From the NCBI RefSeq assembly GCF_905404315.1, contig NC_066309.1, forward strand, positions 2,418,001 to 2,482,000: a stretch of 64,000 nucleotides of DNA, in the 5' to 3' direction. A program made the position numbers and the translations under genes. The DNA comes from Leptidea sinapis. Taxonomy: Eukaryota > Arthropoda > Insecta > Lepidoptera > Pieridae. Below the pieces are notes generated by a model. The model saw only the letters and a list, made by a program, of their open reading frames with translations. It was not told the DNA's origin and did not search any database. Below are positions 53,301-59,845 of the stretch, piece after piece; within the stretch, counting starts at the first letter, position 1; every line of letters begins with the position of its first letter.

Positions 53301-54689
53301 AATTTGCGTGCACACTTCCGAACTATGTCGTGATCTTCAAATCATTCTATCGATCTATTATCGATACATATTCAATATTTATTTGATGAGATAATTTAGT
53401 TTAGTTATATTTTTAGGTAAGGCAGACCTGCCGTGTCTTTTTGCCGTTTTTCCAGGATGAAATGACATGGGTACCTTCAGAAGAAGCGCGTTTACTTTCC
53501 TAAAAGGCCGGCACTATTATTCCTCTAGTGTTATATAAGAATGTAGAAGGTGGTGATTAATTTGCTAAATATTGAGTTGCTGAATGTAAGGATTTATAGA
53601 AAGTGGCAATTTTTCGATCGTTTGCTATTATGTAGGTACTTGGTACATACTAGGTTTTAAATAATAACGGCTGGAAAATTTTGGTTTTGGGAATCAATCT
53701 GAATTATGTTCTGGCAAATACAAGGCTTATGTTGGATAATCTGACGTTTTGTTATTTTTTGGTTGCTTTTCCAAAATTAATGATATAATATCTACTTTGA
53801 CAGTTACCTTGTTTTCGAGGTAAATCCCTTAGGATTACCAAGTGTACTCAACTTAAAATTTTAAAAAGGAACTTTATAATTTTACATTTACAACATATTT
53901 TATATTCAGTCAAAATACAATTACGTGAATTAATAATTGTAACATTATTATTTGCAATTAAAAAGGCATTTTTACTTTCAAATATCTGAACTATAATTAA
54001 CTTATGTCAAACTTTTTTTATTTGTGAATTTGTTTTTTTTTTTATTCTTTATTTATTTACATCTTTGACATTACAATGACGAAATAAAATAGTGGTCCCA
54101 CAAAACCATCTTGATATTTTGTCTATGGCATTTTGTTACTTGGAAAATTTTGTAACTTAAATAGATGTAAAGTTATGGAGTTTTTTTATAAACGTGGAGG
54201 TGAAAATATTTACACAATATTATTTAACATTACTAAGGACTCTTATTATTTAAATATTAATTTATAAAGTGTCCAGATTGTCAATATAATGTTTTTTTAA
54301 CATATTTGTAAACTTTATTTTATTAGGTTCGTGTCTTATATCTGCTGGTAAACTGTTTAATATATATGGGATTCTCTTTTTTTAACTGTCTATCCCCGTA
54401 ATAATTAAATAATTAAAAAAGTAATGTAAACACATTACTTTTTTTAACATAAGAGGAGGCCAAAAGGCAAGAGAAATATTGCGATTTTTTTTTTAAATAA
54501 AGTAGAGAATAGGTAGGTACTTAGTTTAGATTTGTTGGCCATTTTAAATATATTCTTAACTTCAATTACAGGTCGTGAAACTGTTAGTCAGCAATCTTCT
54601 GTATCTTTGTCACTGACAGAAGACGAGGAGAGAGAAGACTCGGAGCCACGCTGTTCCTTCTGCGACGCACCCTTCCCTAATATTGACGC
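3630..54689 (+). CDS. ham: PRDM-family PR-domain zinc-finger regulator, hamlet/PRDM3-16-like, 5' part (5 exons)
   Basis: Span of join(3630-3642, 12821-13254, 39000-39128, 40921-41017, 54572-54689), 263 codons plus 2 nt, 3'-incomplete. All junctions are GT-AG and all phases agree. Residues 1-106 are low-complexity, Ser/Pro/acidic. Residues 107-212 are a PR (SET-like) domain beginning LPAEL, with GIFA, YGPF, the WLKF-V segment, IWYKVVGDI and ELLL landmarks. Residues 240-249 are acidic. Cys252 and Cys255 with Phe259 open a C2H2 finger whose histidines lie in the next exon. PR domain followed directly by C2H2 fingers defines PRDM proteins; the WLK...VVGDIASGQELLL pattern resembles PRDM3 (MECOM)/PRDM16, represented in flies by hamlet, a nuclear regulator of sensory-neuron fate. 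PR-domain identity is firm. The ham assignment is from remembered similarity, and the spacing before IWYK is about four residues shorter than in vertebrate PRDM3, so another PRDM is possible. Confidence 0.7.
4402..4790 (-). pseudogene. Jockey-like LINE (group D) 3' end
   Basis: Minus strand: the C-terminal codons of a reverse-transcriptase ORF (SINKFKCF, SYYSTAEYLND-type sequence, as in the copy at 19190) followed by a 3' UTR with a GAGAGTTTCTTGCGCCGC block. 5'-truncated and not coding. Confidence 0.7.
4997..5101 (-). mobile_element. Short TIR element (family E), internally deleted
   Basis: Carries the family E end GTAGGCGTTACTTTGCGGAA followed by ATAATTATACAAATGATTT, the reverse complement of the right ends at 19110-19166 and 40380-40430. 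A second inverted copy of AAATCATTTGTATAAT closes it at 5086-5101. Confidence 0.6.
5409..5689 (+). mobile_element. SINE-like family A copy, 5'-truncated
   Basis: Starts at GATGCCGGATAG, keeps the hairpin region, the CTCAAGGTGACGAGCGC block, the GC-rich inverted repeat and a poly-A tail. A short deletion lies in the GGGCAGGGCGTATCAATT block. Confidence 0.85.
5803..5870 (+). repeat. tRNA-like remnant
   Basis: TGGCAAAGTG resembles an A box and GTGTTCGAGCC, about 40 nt later, a B box. No acceptor pairing, so a degenerate tRNA-derived head. Confidence 0.3.
6300..6608 (+). mobile_element. SINE-like family A copy
   Basis: Nearly full length. It has a perfect CAGTAATG/CATTACTG hairpin with a changed loop, and a short deletion before GAGACTTAAC. 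The 71-aa frame at 6479 is repeat-derived. Confidence 0.85.
7106..7288 (+). mobile_element. SINE family H copy, head lost
   Basis: Matches the body of the tRNA-headed element at 52838-53070: ATGTTTGTTTCCGAGTCATGG near the start and GGGGCAAGATAATTTGTGTA plus AAAAGTGTGTCA at the end. Confidence 0.7.
7340..7700. other. Unassigned 115-codon open frame in intron 1
   Basis: A + strand frame (7350-7697) without start context, family motif, splice partners or biased codon use. It lies in the intron of the PR-domain gene. Most likely chance. Confidence 0.2.
8009..8316 (+). mobile_element. SINE-like family A copy
   Basis: Full length with tail. Its hairpin reads CAATAATG...CATTATTG: both arms changed relative to CAGTAATG...CATTACTG, so pairing is kept. 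Confidence 0.88.
8408..8759 (-). mobile_element. Helitron-like non-autonomous element
   Basis: Minus strand: A|TCTATACTAATATTATAAAG at the 5' end, GGCAAA/TTTGCC hairpin about a dozen bases before the terminal CTAG, then T. Nearly identical to 24334-24680. Confidence 0.82.
9322..9633 (-). mobile_element. SINE-like family A copy
   Basis: Full length on the minus strand, T-run at left (poly-A of the element) and the CACCAGTGGGAGGCTCC end, slightly changed, at 9633. Hairpins preserved. Confidence 0.87.
9640..10610. other. Intronic stretch, nothing recognised
   Basis: AT-rich intron 1 sequence with no repeat landmark and no plausible exon. Confidence 0.4.
10615..10890. repeat. Unclassified interspersed repeat
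   Basis: ACGTTTCG...CACGTCTTCAGGG at 10634-10667 resembles 55289-55312. TTTTAATCCTTTAAAAGTGT at 10851 resembles 23432-23451 with its flanks. Ends not defined. Confidence 0.4.
10891..12817. other. Intronic stretch with one faint repeat
   Basis: At 11640-11735 the order GACTGTATCC, CTCATTCAATA, AGTGCTCAGCGTACCTAAAG recurs loosely at 16580-16660 and, reversed, near 46550. Otherwise nothing recognised. The open frames at 10915 and 11386 look like chance. Confidence 0.35.
12821..13254 (+). CDS. ham: Exon 2: acidic N-terminus and first part of PR domain
   Basis: Acceptor follows a T-rich tract (TTTCTTTTTCAGCAG); the exon starts at 12821, or at 12818 if the first AG is used. The donor GAG|GTAAGT is at 13255. 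It encodes residues 5-149: a Ser/Pro-rich segment, a VHIKQE motif fitting the SUMO consensus psi-K-x-E at Lys33, a linker with an acidic KDDDSKD stretch, and from residue 107 the PR-domain start (LPAELVF, GGIFARTNI, KYGPFNGKW, FAWE). It ends on a codon boundary. This is the longest and clearest exon in the window. Confidence 0.88.
13310..13514 (-). mobile_element. Jockey/CR1-like LINE (group B) 3' end
   Basis: T-run then ACGGAAACGAGCGTAAGGGTC, GTTAAGTGGTGACCGCCG, TGCAACGCCAGAGG, GCCGGCCTTTTAGAAAGG and GGAAGCTCATTCC: the same order as at 26862 and 57632. Starts only 56 bp after the exon 2 donor. A further scrap of the family lies at 13555-13600. Confidence 0.75.
13602..13886 (-). mobile_element. 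SINE-like family A copy
   Basis: T-run at left. A ~25-bp deletion in the CTCAAGGTGACGAGC block. The hairpin carries the CAATAATG/CATTATTG pair as in the 8009 copy. Confidence 0.85.
13910..13990 (-). repeat. Possible tRNA-derived remnant
   Basis: Minus-strand CCCCGGTTCAATC matches a B box about 55 nt downstream of GGCGCAATATGTTAAACCG. No cloverleaf, so not a gene. Confidence 0.25.
15264..15575 (+). pseudogene. Jockey-like LINE (group D) 3' end
   Basis: Starts inside the last RT codons (AAATGTTTTATAAAAAAATTG), then the SYYSTAEYLND-type end and the 3' UTR with GAGAGTTTCTTGCGGCGC and AAATGCCTTTTATGCC. 5'-truncated. Confidence 0.72.
16294..16350 (-). mobile_element. SINE-like family A fragment
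   Basis: Only the ATACGCCCTGCCCA to GGATTCTTGAAAAACCC part is present. Confidence 0.7.
17022..17327 (+). mobile_element. SINE-like family A copy
   Basis: Full length apart from a deletion of the GTACCACAACGG block. Perfect CAGTAATG/CATTACTG hairpin. In the second inverted repeat one C-G pair is changed to T-G, still pairable in RNA. Confidence 0.86.
18329..18959 (+). pseudogene. Jockey-like LINE (group D), RT C-terminus and 3' UTR
   Basis: Encodes part of a non-LTR retrotransposon reverse transcriptase: WGPHITHLADKL, ARLVYFSYFHSIMTYGILL, then a TAG at 18482-18484 where a Trp is expected, then FALQKRAVRAIYQLG and FKEINIMT. The frame decays after about 18650. At about 18740 it is joined by a deletion to the 3' UTR, ending in AAATGCCTTTATGCCTT. 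A dead copy; no upstream RT domain is present. Confidence 0.82.
18961..19168 (+). mobile_element. TIR element (MITE-like, family E)
   Basis: Perfect 17-bp inverted repeats CAAATGATTTGAGTTTT at 18963-18979 and 19110-19126, inner GCCTCGTGTAGAGGCGA and TTGGCGGAATTAACACTAAA shared with 40221-40432, and the same right tail TTTCCGCAAAGTAACGCC. Lies between two inverted group D LINE ends. Confidence 0.75.
19190..19671 (-). pseudogene. Jockey-like LINE (group D), RT C-terminus and 3' UTR
   Basis: Minus strand: SSRLHKIHNSFKGKCIYFYN, KVPATVQALSINKFKCF and SYYSTAEYLNDWTAWD, the usual C-terminus of this RT family, then the 3' UTR. 5'-truncated at about 19671. Confidence 0.82.
19680..24240. other. Intron 2 stretch, mostly unrecognised
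   Basis: Very AT-rich. Faint traces only: ATAAGGGTTCCCGTTAG...GGGTACGGAA at 20257-20286 (common LINE-tail words), AACAGGATTTAAAATCACT at 22762-22780 (LINE tail, minus), and 22430-22680, a GC-richer unrepeated block. No coding exon seen. Confidence 0.4.
24247..24312 (+). mobile_element. SINE-like family A, old fragment
   Basis: AATTTTGGGTTCAATCAAGA, CCTGAGTGACACTG and ACAGGG follow the order of the second hairpin and tail with many changes. Confidence 0.45.
24334..24680 (-). mobile_element. Helitron-like non-autonomous element
   Basis: Nearly identical to 8408-8759 over about 345 bp, with the GGCAAA/TTTGCC hairpin and CTAG|T end on the minus strand. The 5' TC end is blurred by a local TAATAT run. 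Confidence 0.8.
25975..26055 (+). repeat. Possible tRNA-derived remnant
   Basis: CCCGGTTCGATCCTCGCC is a B box with T-arm-like flanks. No other cloverleaf part. Confidence 0.25.
26862..27610 (-). pseudogene. Jockey/CR1-like LINE (group B), RT C-terminal region
   Basis: Minus strand, the open part spans 27607 to 27087: CLEISSDCQFRGHLKGKAKL, ASKKLGVINRARQYF, ALYKAQVRPHMEYCCHLWSG, PFDRVERRAARIVG, LALRRDVASLCVFYRIYYGE and TRYKLGYHPHHLDVWRSSTV. This is the thumb/C-terminal part of a non-LTR reverse transcriptase; the catalytic palm is missing. After TVRF a frameshift moves the end (TTKLWNELP, GRYDMGTFKK) to another frame. A T-run at 26862 marks the element's poly-A 3' end. Confidence 0.88.
27926..27985 (+). 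repeat. Possible tRNA-derived remnant
   Basis: TGGTGTAGAGAC and GAGTTCAAGTCC resemble A and B boxes, but the spacing is short and stems are lacking. Confidence 0.25.
28685..28801 (-). mobile_element. Helitron-like fragment
   Basis: Minus strand starts near TATATATAAAAATGTATTGC and contains AACGGCTGGACCGATTAGGC, words shared by lepidopteran Helitron-like elements. The 3' CTAG end is missing. Confidence 0.5.
29764..29907 (+). mobile_element. SINE-like family A, old deleted copy
   Basis: GTGAAACAGTAATGTGCAAG, ACATCTTGTCTCAA, AGAGCGCAATTGTGATGTCG, ATCAGAATCCTGA and GGACAGG follow family order with large internal gaps. Confidence 0.55.
30300..30562 (-). mobile_element. Helitron-like element, 3' end lost
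   Basis: Minus strand begins A|TCCCTACTAATATTATAAATG, a typical lepidopteran Helitron-like 5' end, with ACGCCGGAGCTACTGAACCG after it. No CTAG/hairpin end at the left. Confidence 0.65.
31303..31680 (-). repeat. Possible LINE or other transposon remnant
   Basis: An ATTT-repeat edge at 31303 followed on the minus strand by a weak frame (NYSHLDIFHSSYP, FTKKIKEYLKHS). Looks like a decayed C-terminus; family not identified. Confidence 0.35.
34520..34580 (-). mobile_element. LINE group B tail fragment
   Basis: TTTTTTATGGATAATCAAGG, TCAGGTGATCTGAGTCTCTT and GCAACCCCAGAGGTAT keep the order of the 3' end with deletions. Confidence 0.4.
34600..35181 (+). repeat. Interspersed repeat with TACGGAAC / CGAGTC tail
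   Basis: GTCTGTACGTCTGTCTGTCA, AGGTACGGAAC, GACGTCTATCGTCACGACG, GGTACAGAACCCTTTGTG and GCGAGTCTTACTCGTCCTCG then a T-run. I recall the ending TACGGAACCCT...CGAGTCCGACTCG from many lepidopteran repeats; class uncertain. The two open frames here are by-products. Confidence 0.5.
35190..38990. other. Intron 2 stretch, nothing recognised
   Basis: No repeat landmark or exon-like frame. 35380-35490 is a GC-richer, apparently single-copy block. Confidence 0.4.
39000..39128 (+). CDS. ham: Exon 3: middle of PR domain
   Basis: Acceptor TTTTTTTCAG ends at 38999 and the donor CAA|GTAAG starts at 39129. 129 nt, 43 codons, phase 0 at both ends, residues 150-192. It starts VLGKNGVRGW, contains NWLKFVRS and ends HLLLAGQ. 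The W-L-K-(F/Y)-(V/I)-R motif is the conserved PR-domain strand seen in PRDM3/16. The open frame continues directly from exon 2 (FAWE then VLGK). Confidence 0.87.
39811..40118 (-). mobile_element. SINE-like family A copy in intron 3
   Basis: Family order complete except that the tail side (39826-39860) is replaced by a TA-rich run. Only one hairpin arm is altered, so the first hairpin is imperfect. Confidence 0.84.
40221..40432 (+). mobile_element. TIR element (family E) in intron 3
   Basis: Long near-perfect inverted ends: CAAATGATTTGAGTTTT plus TTAGTGTTAATT and CGCCAATATTTG on the left, their complement on the right, about 44 bp in all. Right tail TATGGATTTCCG as at 19133. Confidence 0.75.
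40921..41017 (+). CDS. ham: Exon 4: end of PR domain
   Basis: Acceptor ATTCCAG ends at 40920; donor GGAG|GTAAGT starts at 41018. 97 nt, residues 193-224 plus one base. It encodes IWYKVVGDIASGQELLLG, the C-terminal PR-domain strand and acidic turn, then a Pro/Leu linker. The one leftover base is completed by GT from exon 5 to give Gly225. Intron 3 before it is the shortest, 1.8 kb, and still carries a SINE-like copy and a TIR element. Confidence 0.87.
41276..41308. repeat. (TA)n microsatellite
   Basis: About 16 uninterrupted TA units. Confidence 0.9.
42643..42830 (-). mobile_element. LINE 3'-tail fragment
   Basis: AAGAGGGGGCAAACGGGC, AGGCTCACGGGATGG, GGACATCCGCAACATCAGG, GCCGGCCTTTAAGG and GTAAGTCGTATCAGTTCG; T-run at left marks the poly-A end. 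Related to 122-205. Confidence 0.6.
45838..46090 (+). mobile_element. Unclassified element with ~60-bp imperfect TIRs
   Basis: Left GTACAAATTTACATGGCATA, AAGTTATAC...GGGCAAAAT is mirrored on the right by ATTTTGTATATTCTCGG...GGTATAACTTTATACCAAG. The inner CGCTGACAACACTGTCAATA and AATTCTGAAGTTTTCCG recur at 49540-49590 in the opposite direction. Confidence 0.6.
46432..46550 (+). mobile_element. LINE 3'-tail fragment
   Basis: CCCACTGAGTCTGAGG, GGTGGTAGTTTTTGACG, TTAATAAGTGATTTTGAATC, TTGAATAAAATTATTTGAAT: the typical end of a lepidopteran jockey/CR1-type LINE. Confidence 0.6.
47455..47768 (-). mobile_element. SINE-like family A copy
   Basis: One of the most complete copies; both hairpins perfect (CAGTAATG/CATTACTG on the element strand). 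The frames at 47406 and 47530 are repeat-derived. Confidence 0.9.
49460..49960 (-). repeat. Copy of the 45838 family, split by a MITE
   Basis: 49500-49592 and 49887-49955 align in order with the reverse complement of 45840-46000. The stretch between them is the inserted element. Confidence 0.6.
49593..49886 (+). mobile_element. MITE with GGCC(A/G)TTCCCAATAT inverted ends
   Basis: Left end GGCCATTCCCAATATACT and right end ATATTGGGAACGGCC pair at 14 of 15 bases. 294 bp, no coding frame. Inner words CCCAATATACCCAATAAGTC and GTATTGGGACG. Superfamily not assigned; no clear target duplication. Confidence 0.65.
50740..50800 (+). mobile_element. LINE 3' UTR fragment
   Basis: CCCGCGAGTTTCTTGCACCC, GTTCTTCTCATGTCTGAGGC, ATTCATTTCCGA: a common block of lepidopteran LINE 3' ends. 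Confidence 0.5.
52838..53070 (-). mobile_element. tRNA-derived SINE (family H)
   Basis: Minus strand: TCCCGGGTTCGAATCCCGG is a perfect T-arm/B box at 53033-53052, then the body shared with 7106-7288 and a tail ending AAAAAGTGTGTCACTATTA. The A box is not obvious. Confidence 0.75.
53452..53535 (+). mobile_element. LINE group B fragment
   Basis: GGATGAAATGACATGGGTAC, CTTCAGAAGAAGCGCG and AAAAGGCCGGCACTATTATT: the end of the RT frame and 3' UTR, 5'-truncated, opposite in direction to the other group B copies. Confidence 0.6.
54572..54689 (+). CDS. ham: Exon 5: acidic linker and first half of zinc finger 1
   Basis: Acceptor TTCAATTACAG ends at 54571; donor GACGC|GTAAG starts at 54690. 118 nt, residues 226-263 plus two bases. 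A Ser-rich stretch, the acidic TEDEEREDSE, then PRCSFCDAPF: Cys-x2-Cys and the hydrophobic Phe of a C2H2 finger. The helix and histidines must come from an exon beyond the window, so the finger is split by an intron. I saw no zinc-finger-like frame in the remaining 9.3 kb. Confidence 0.82.
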
Positions 54690-54860
54690 GTAAGTTTTTT
54701 ATGGTCTTTCTATGTTTTTGCAGAACTCCACTGCACAAACTGCGCAGAAGTTGACCCAGATCACAGCTCAAAAAGGTCGACATTGGTTTTTTGTTTACGG
54801 GGTTTGAGTGGGTTGATAAGACTAAGGTCCTCTCAGATCCTGAGACCTTTACAGCTATCT

Positions 54861-55040
54861 TGTATTTTTTATCATAAAAATATGAGTGTAAGTGATACGC
54901 TCTGCCCATTTCAACTTAGTGACGCTTTAGTTTCGAACCAAAACACAAATGCTTGCACACTACTGCTTGACAATAGGAAAAGGCACCACAGTGGTACCCT
55001 CTGCAGACAGCATCATGTGCAAAGAAGCCTCCCACTGGTA
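54861..55040 (-). mobile_element. SINE-like family A, diverged deleted copy
   Basis: GATACGCTCTGCCCATTTCA, ACACTACTGCTTGACA, AAGGCACCACAGTGGTACCC and GAAGCCTCCCACTGGTA in family order; the middle is missing. Confidence 0.7.
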
Positions 55041-55409
55041 TTTAAAACCACTGTATCCTTTTCACCTTTATGAACCATTTAGGACCGTTTTACACCGTTT
55101 AGGAAAACCGTTTTTATAAAGCCGGTAATGATCCTGGTTGACGATGCTCTTATAAGCCCTGGAGTTCATGACCTCGCAAATGCGTATTCCTTGCTGAGAA
55201 GAGCGCACTATGTTCGCTCAAGACGCGTGTTTTAGTAGATAAAGATGCAGGCTTTGCTAGTATGATAAATTAATAATTTGTAACGTCTTCGAACGAGGCA
55301 TCTTCAGGGTTTGGCTGTTGGTCGATAATTATTTACCTGTTGACCAACAGACTGTCACCATTTTCATCCCCATTGGCAAAATTGGCATGATTTCAATATT
55401 AATTCTTCA

Positions 55410-55728
55410 TTTTTTTTTATGAAAATAAGGGACGAGCCGAGCAGGACGTTTAACTTATGGTAATTGATACGCCCTGCCCATTACAATGCAGTGCCGATCA
55501 GGATTCGTGTAAGACCTAATAATTCTGAGCGGCACTACAACTGCGCTCATCACCATGAGACGTAAGATGTTAAGTCGCATTTGCCCTGTAATTTCGCTTG
55601 CTTAGGCGTCCATCAGACCGAAACACAGTAATGCTTACACATTACTGCTTCACGGCAGAAATAGGCGCCGTTGTGCTTGGTACCCATAATCTAGCCGGCT
55701 TCCTGTGCAAAGGAGCCTCCCACTGGTA
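55410..55728 (-). mobile_element. SINE-like family A copy
   Basis: Full length. CAGTAATG/CATTACTG hairpin perfect; a CTTG insertion interrupts the GTGGTACC block. Confidence 0.88.
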
Positions 55729-56074
55729 ACTTCCATAGTTATCGTACTAAATCAATAGCATAATATTAACTACTTAAAGTTCACGTTGTATCTCATAAGC
55801 TGTCGCTATTACAACATATAATTAAAACCAAAATGATGAATTTCTAAATGACCACATTATCAAGCTAAAAAAACTATAAATCAGATATTGTTCTTGACTG
55901 ACAGGAAAATATTTTATGGGAATTTAATGAGATAGTTATCTTATATGAAATAAGCAAAAATATAAACTGAGGGACTGAATACATCTATCACAATCGATTT
56001 CACACATTTTGTATTTGCCTTCAATGCGGAGTCTAATTTCTGTTGGAGTGTTGCTTAGTTTAAAGGATTAGTGT

Positions 56075-56383
56075 TTTTCTTATTACAATGGGACGAGACG
56101 AACAGGACCTTCAGCTGATTGTGATTGATACGCCCTGCCCATTACAATGCAGTGTCGCTTAGGATTCTTGAAAAACCCAGAAGTTCTGCGCGGCACCACG
56201 ATTGCGCTCGTCACCTTGAGATATAAGATGTTAAGTCTCATTTGCCCAGTAATTTCACTAGCTACGGCGCCCTTCAGCTCGAAACACAGTAATGCTTACA
56301 CATTACTGCTTCACGGTTGAAAAAGTCGCCGTTGTGGTACCGAAAATCCCCCCATCTTCCTGTACTAAGAAGCCTCCCACTAA
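56075..56383 (-). mobile_element. SINE-like family A copy with 5' extension
   Basis: Family order complete. Beyond its 5' end it continues into GCCCTTAGTCGCCTCTTACG, which is also found, complemented, beside the 60445 copy. Confidence 0.83.
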
Positions 56384-57631
56384 CTGCCCTTAGTCGCCTC
56401 TTACGACACGCATTGTTTCCTCATTCTTAGGGCAGTGTTAAATAAATTTGTTAAGTTTAGTTAACCAAGTTATATATTTATAACAATCAATTTTATAGCA
56501 GGTCTTACTGTTAATAATATCAATACGTTCTTGACCTCGTAACGACTAAAACGCCAGCTTATCTGCCTCATCCATTTCACGTTCCTTGTAAAAGTCACCT
56601 CACTACCTCTTCGAAATCTATTTGGTCCGAAGTATAGAGCTAGAGATGTGCTCGTTCGATAAGAAACATCGATGATTTGTTGCCGGTCCGGTCTTGGCAC
56701 GCGACGCTGCAACATCTCTTAAATTCCTCACGCTTTCGACATTGCTTTTTGCGGTGTGTAATTACAAACTGAACACACCTATTGAAAGGGAACTTTAAAT
56801 GGCTTTCGAATGAGATTTATTTATTTTTATAAGTCAATTATTGTGATGAAGTGTTGCTATTAGGATTTCGAGGTGTTTGAATGATTTGTTCTAATAAAAC
56901 TAGTGTTTCTATGAGAATATTCGTAAGGTACATGATTGCAGGTTTTTGGGTAATTTTTTGTAAATAACTTGATGACGAAATTAATTTTTAATAACCCGAC
57001 ATTTTATCTTATTTAATCTTATATTTAATCTTATTTCACTCATGACTGTGTCAAAACAACGGCACTAGTATTTAATAATTCTTCGTTTAATATCTAATAA
57101 GAAAAAAAAAATGTATTTTAATGAGCCATTAGTATAAGGTCCAACCTTTTTATAGTGATTCTCAGAAAAACGTTGTATTGTGAACTACAGACTAAATAGT
57201 TCCTATGTGATGATTGAAAATGAAACATTAACGGGAAATAATTGATTTCTACCGCGTGATAATCGATAAAACCGAATAGCGTGTGCCATCATATTCCATT
57301 GAAGCGACGTATTCACATTATTAATTCACTGGATCAAGATTAATAACATGCACGGCTTTAACGTATCCTCACTTATCAGACCATCACTGTTGAATGAATT
57401 GTTTCAATAATTGTTTCTAGGACATCCCTACATATCAATCTTTACCAAACTCGACAATTATGTGTTGAATAAGCAATTAAACATCTACTTATATATGTGA
57501 ATGCCGAAGTTATCCAACTCCTCGACAACACGAACCTAGTGAAAAGACTCAAAAGGCTTAATTCTTTTATCCCTACCATTATGTTCTTTTCTACTAAGCT
57601 CGAAACGTGCCCACACAGGAGAACATATATT

Positions 57632-57864
57632 CCTTTTTTTATTTATTTATGGAATAGGAGGACAAACGAGCGTACGGGTCACCTGGTGTTAAGTGAACAC
57701 CGCCGCCCACATTCTCTTGCAACACACAGGATTCACAAGAGCGTTGCCGGCCTTTAAGGAAGGTGTACGCGATTTTTTGAAGGTACCCATGTCGTATCGT
57801 CCCGGAAACACTGCACAAGGAAGCTCATTCCACAGCTTTGTAGTACGAGGAAGAAAGCTCCTTA
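57632..57864 (-). mobile_element. LINE group B 3' end
   Basis: Close to 26862-27085: GGAATAGGAGGACAAACGAG, GGTACCCATGTCGTATCG, GGAAGCTCATTCCACAGC; ends at AGCTCCTT. 5'-truncated. Confidence 0.82.
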
Positions 57865-59234
57865 AACTTGATTATTTTCGCTTACTAAAAAAGATATGTC
57901 TCGTGTATGTGGCTCAGGGACTTAAGCTTAAACTCAAACGTCCCTCAATCACACGAATATAACTCTTTAAAAGCCGAGCTTATAGAAAAGAAGCCTTGAA
58001 ATTAATATCAAGCCCAATATTTTAATTTTAACTTTGAAACATTTGAAAGTATTAATAAATATGTTTTTAATTTCTATCACACGATTCACATACATAGTAT
58101 ATTATTTAATTGACAGCAGGAATCACTTTTACTTTCGAATTATCTCGGTTGAATGATCTGTCTCTTCTTGATAAGAGATCTGATACTCGTACTAGAAGCG
58201 GTTGCGACAAATCAAAATGACCATCGTTCATGATCAAATGTTTTATGCAACAATTGTTATGTTATTGGGACATCGTATTAGGTAAGGGTTCGTTTATATG
58301 AAAACTTAAGACAATTTTATAAGGTTGAAAAATATTTGAATTTAAATAATCCACTGAAAGTCAAGGCTCTTGTTACAGGCACGGTTTACTGATTTCCGAC
58401 AAGAATATTTTAACCAAGAATTTTTTTCCAAATAGTTCATTGAATTCCGATAAGAATATTTTGCTATTAGAAATAACCAAATATTTGCATAATAACTAAT
58501 TAATAATAATATAATATAGTGTGAGAACCACTAATTAATCTATATATAACACAAACATATAAAACGTTCACAATATTTACTCGTAAATGCTTTGAAAGTA
58601 ACTGCGAAGTATGAGAATAGTATATAAGTAAATTTATAGACTATATAGTGGCACAGTAAAAATTCCAACAATTTTGTTAGTGAAGTTTATTAATTCTAAC
58701 TTTCAAAGCTCCCTAAAAGCTTCCCACGTAAAGCTCTAAAATTATCGAAACGATGCGATCCAAAATAACAGCACAAATCCTGTTCTAGACCAATTGTTAT
58801 GCTTATAACTTTCTAAGCTAAACTAAATTTAATAGTTTACGAACGTTTAGTGTTAAAATTATTTATTCGTGATATAAAATAAATGGCACTCGATATGCAA
58901 TGATAATAAATTTTAACCGAGTTTAATAATAAAATAGGAATTGTTAATGTACATTAAATGTATCGTAAAATCTACAATGTAACGCACCTTTATGTAGACA
59001 AAAATCATTATCTGGTCTAGTTGTGTCGGTTGTATTTTTTTTTTTACGAAACGATGGCATTCATCTACGAACCTATTATTATTTGTATATATTGTTCTTT
59101 CTATCTCATAGATCAAGCATGACTTTTGATGATGCCACTAATTTATATTTACTTTATAAGTGTGACTCTTTACGTACTCTTTTGGAGGTGCTTTCTCGTC
59201 ACACATTCACAATATTTGTTATAACAATTAAAAA

Positions 59235-59602
59235 TCTTAATATATAAAAATTACGTGACACGTTGTTTGTCCGCGATGGACTCCTAAACTAATGAACGGA
59301 TTTAAATGGGGATTACTTCATGGAGTGCAGTTTGGTCCAACTTGAGATAAAGGATAGTTTTTATTTAGATTTGGGACCCATAATTATTTTTATTTTCAAT
59401 ATTTGTTTTGTATGGACATTTTTTCTATGGGAGAATTTAGTGACGCACGGTTTGACAGTTCCGCTGTGAAACAACTTCATTATAACATCAGGGAGCATTT
59501 TTACGAAATAATTCTAGATGCTTTGAAATATTATTGGCAAATTCTTATAAAAAAAAGTATATTTTTTATTATCTACAGAACAAAGTCTGTCGGGTCAGCT
59601 AG
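59235..59602 (+). mobile_element. Helitron-like non-autonomous element
   Basis: A|TCTTAATATATAAAAATTAC at 59235, ACAGA/TCTGT hairpin just before CGGGTCAGCTAG at 59602, then T. Internal words GTTTGTCCGCGATGGACTCC and GGTTTGACAGTTCCGCTGTG. The 73-aa frame inside is chance. Confidence 0.85.
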
Positions 59603-59845
59603 TATTAATATAAGAAAGGAATGAAATAAGCAATATTTGATTTAATTAACGTAGTATGGCATTAAAATGAACTAAAATAAGAAAATCTGGTATGAAGCAC
59701 TTGAGCAGGGTCATTTTATACGTTGAAGTCCAATACCCCTTTATTTCTCTTACTGGATGAAGGAGCGTTCAGCATAAGCACATCACCCCCAGCGTACAAT
59801 CAGCGTTTAGCGTGTGTTGCTGCTCATTTTAAATTTTGATTTTAA

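Larger units (their letters stand above)
41018..54571 (+). other. Intron 4 of PR-domain gene
   Basis: 13.6 kb. Repeats are listed separately. 42840-45830, 46560-47450 and 50800-52830 show no coding exon; 45276-45330 has a faint LINE tail (minus) and 51460-51530 an ATTT-edge remnant. Confidence 0.6.
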
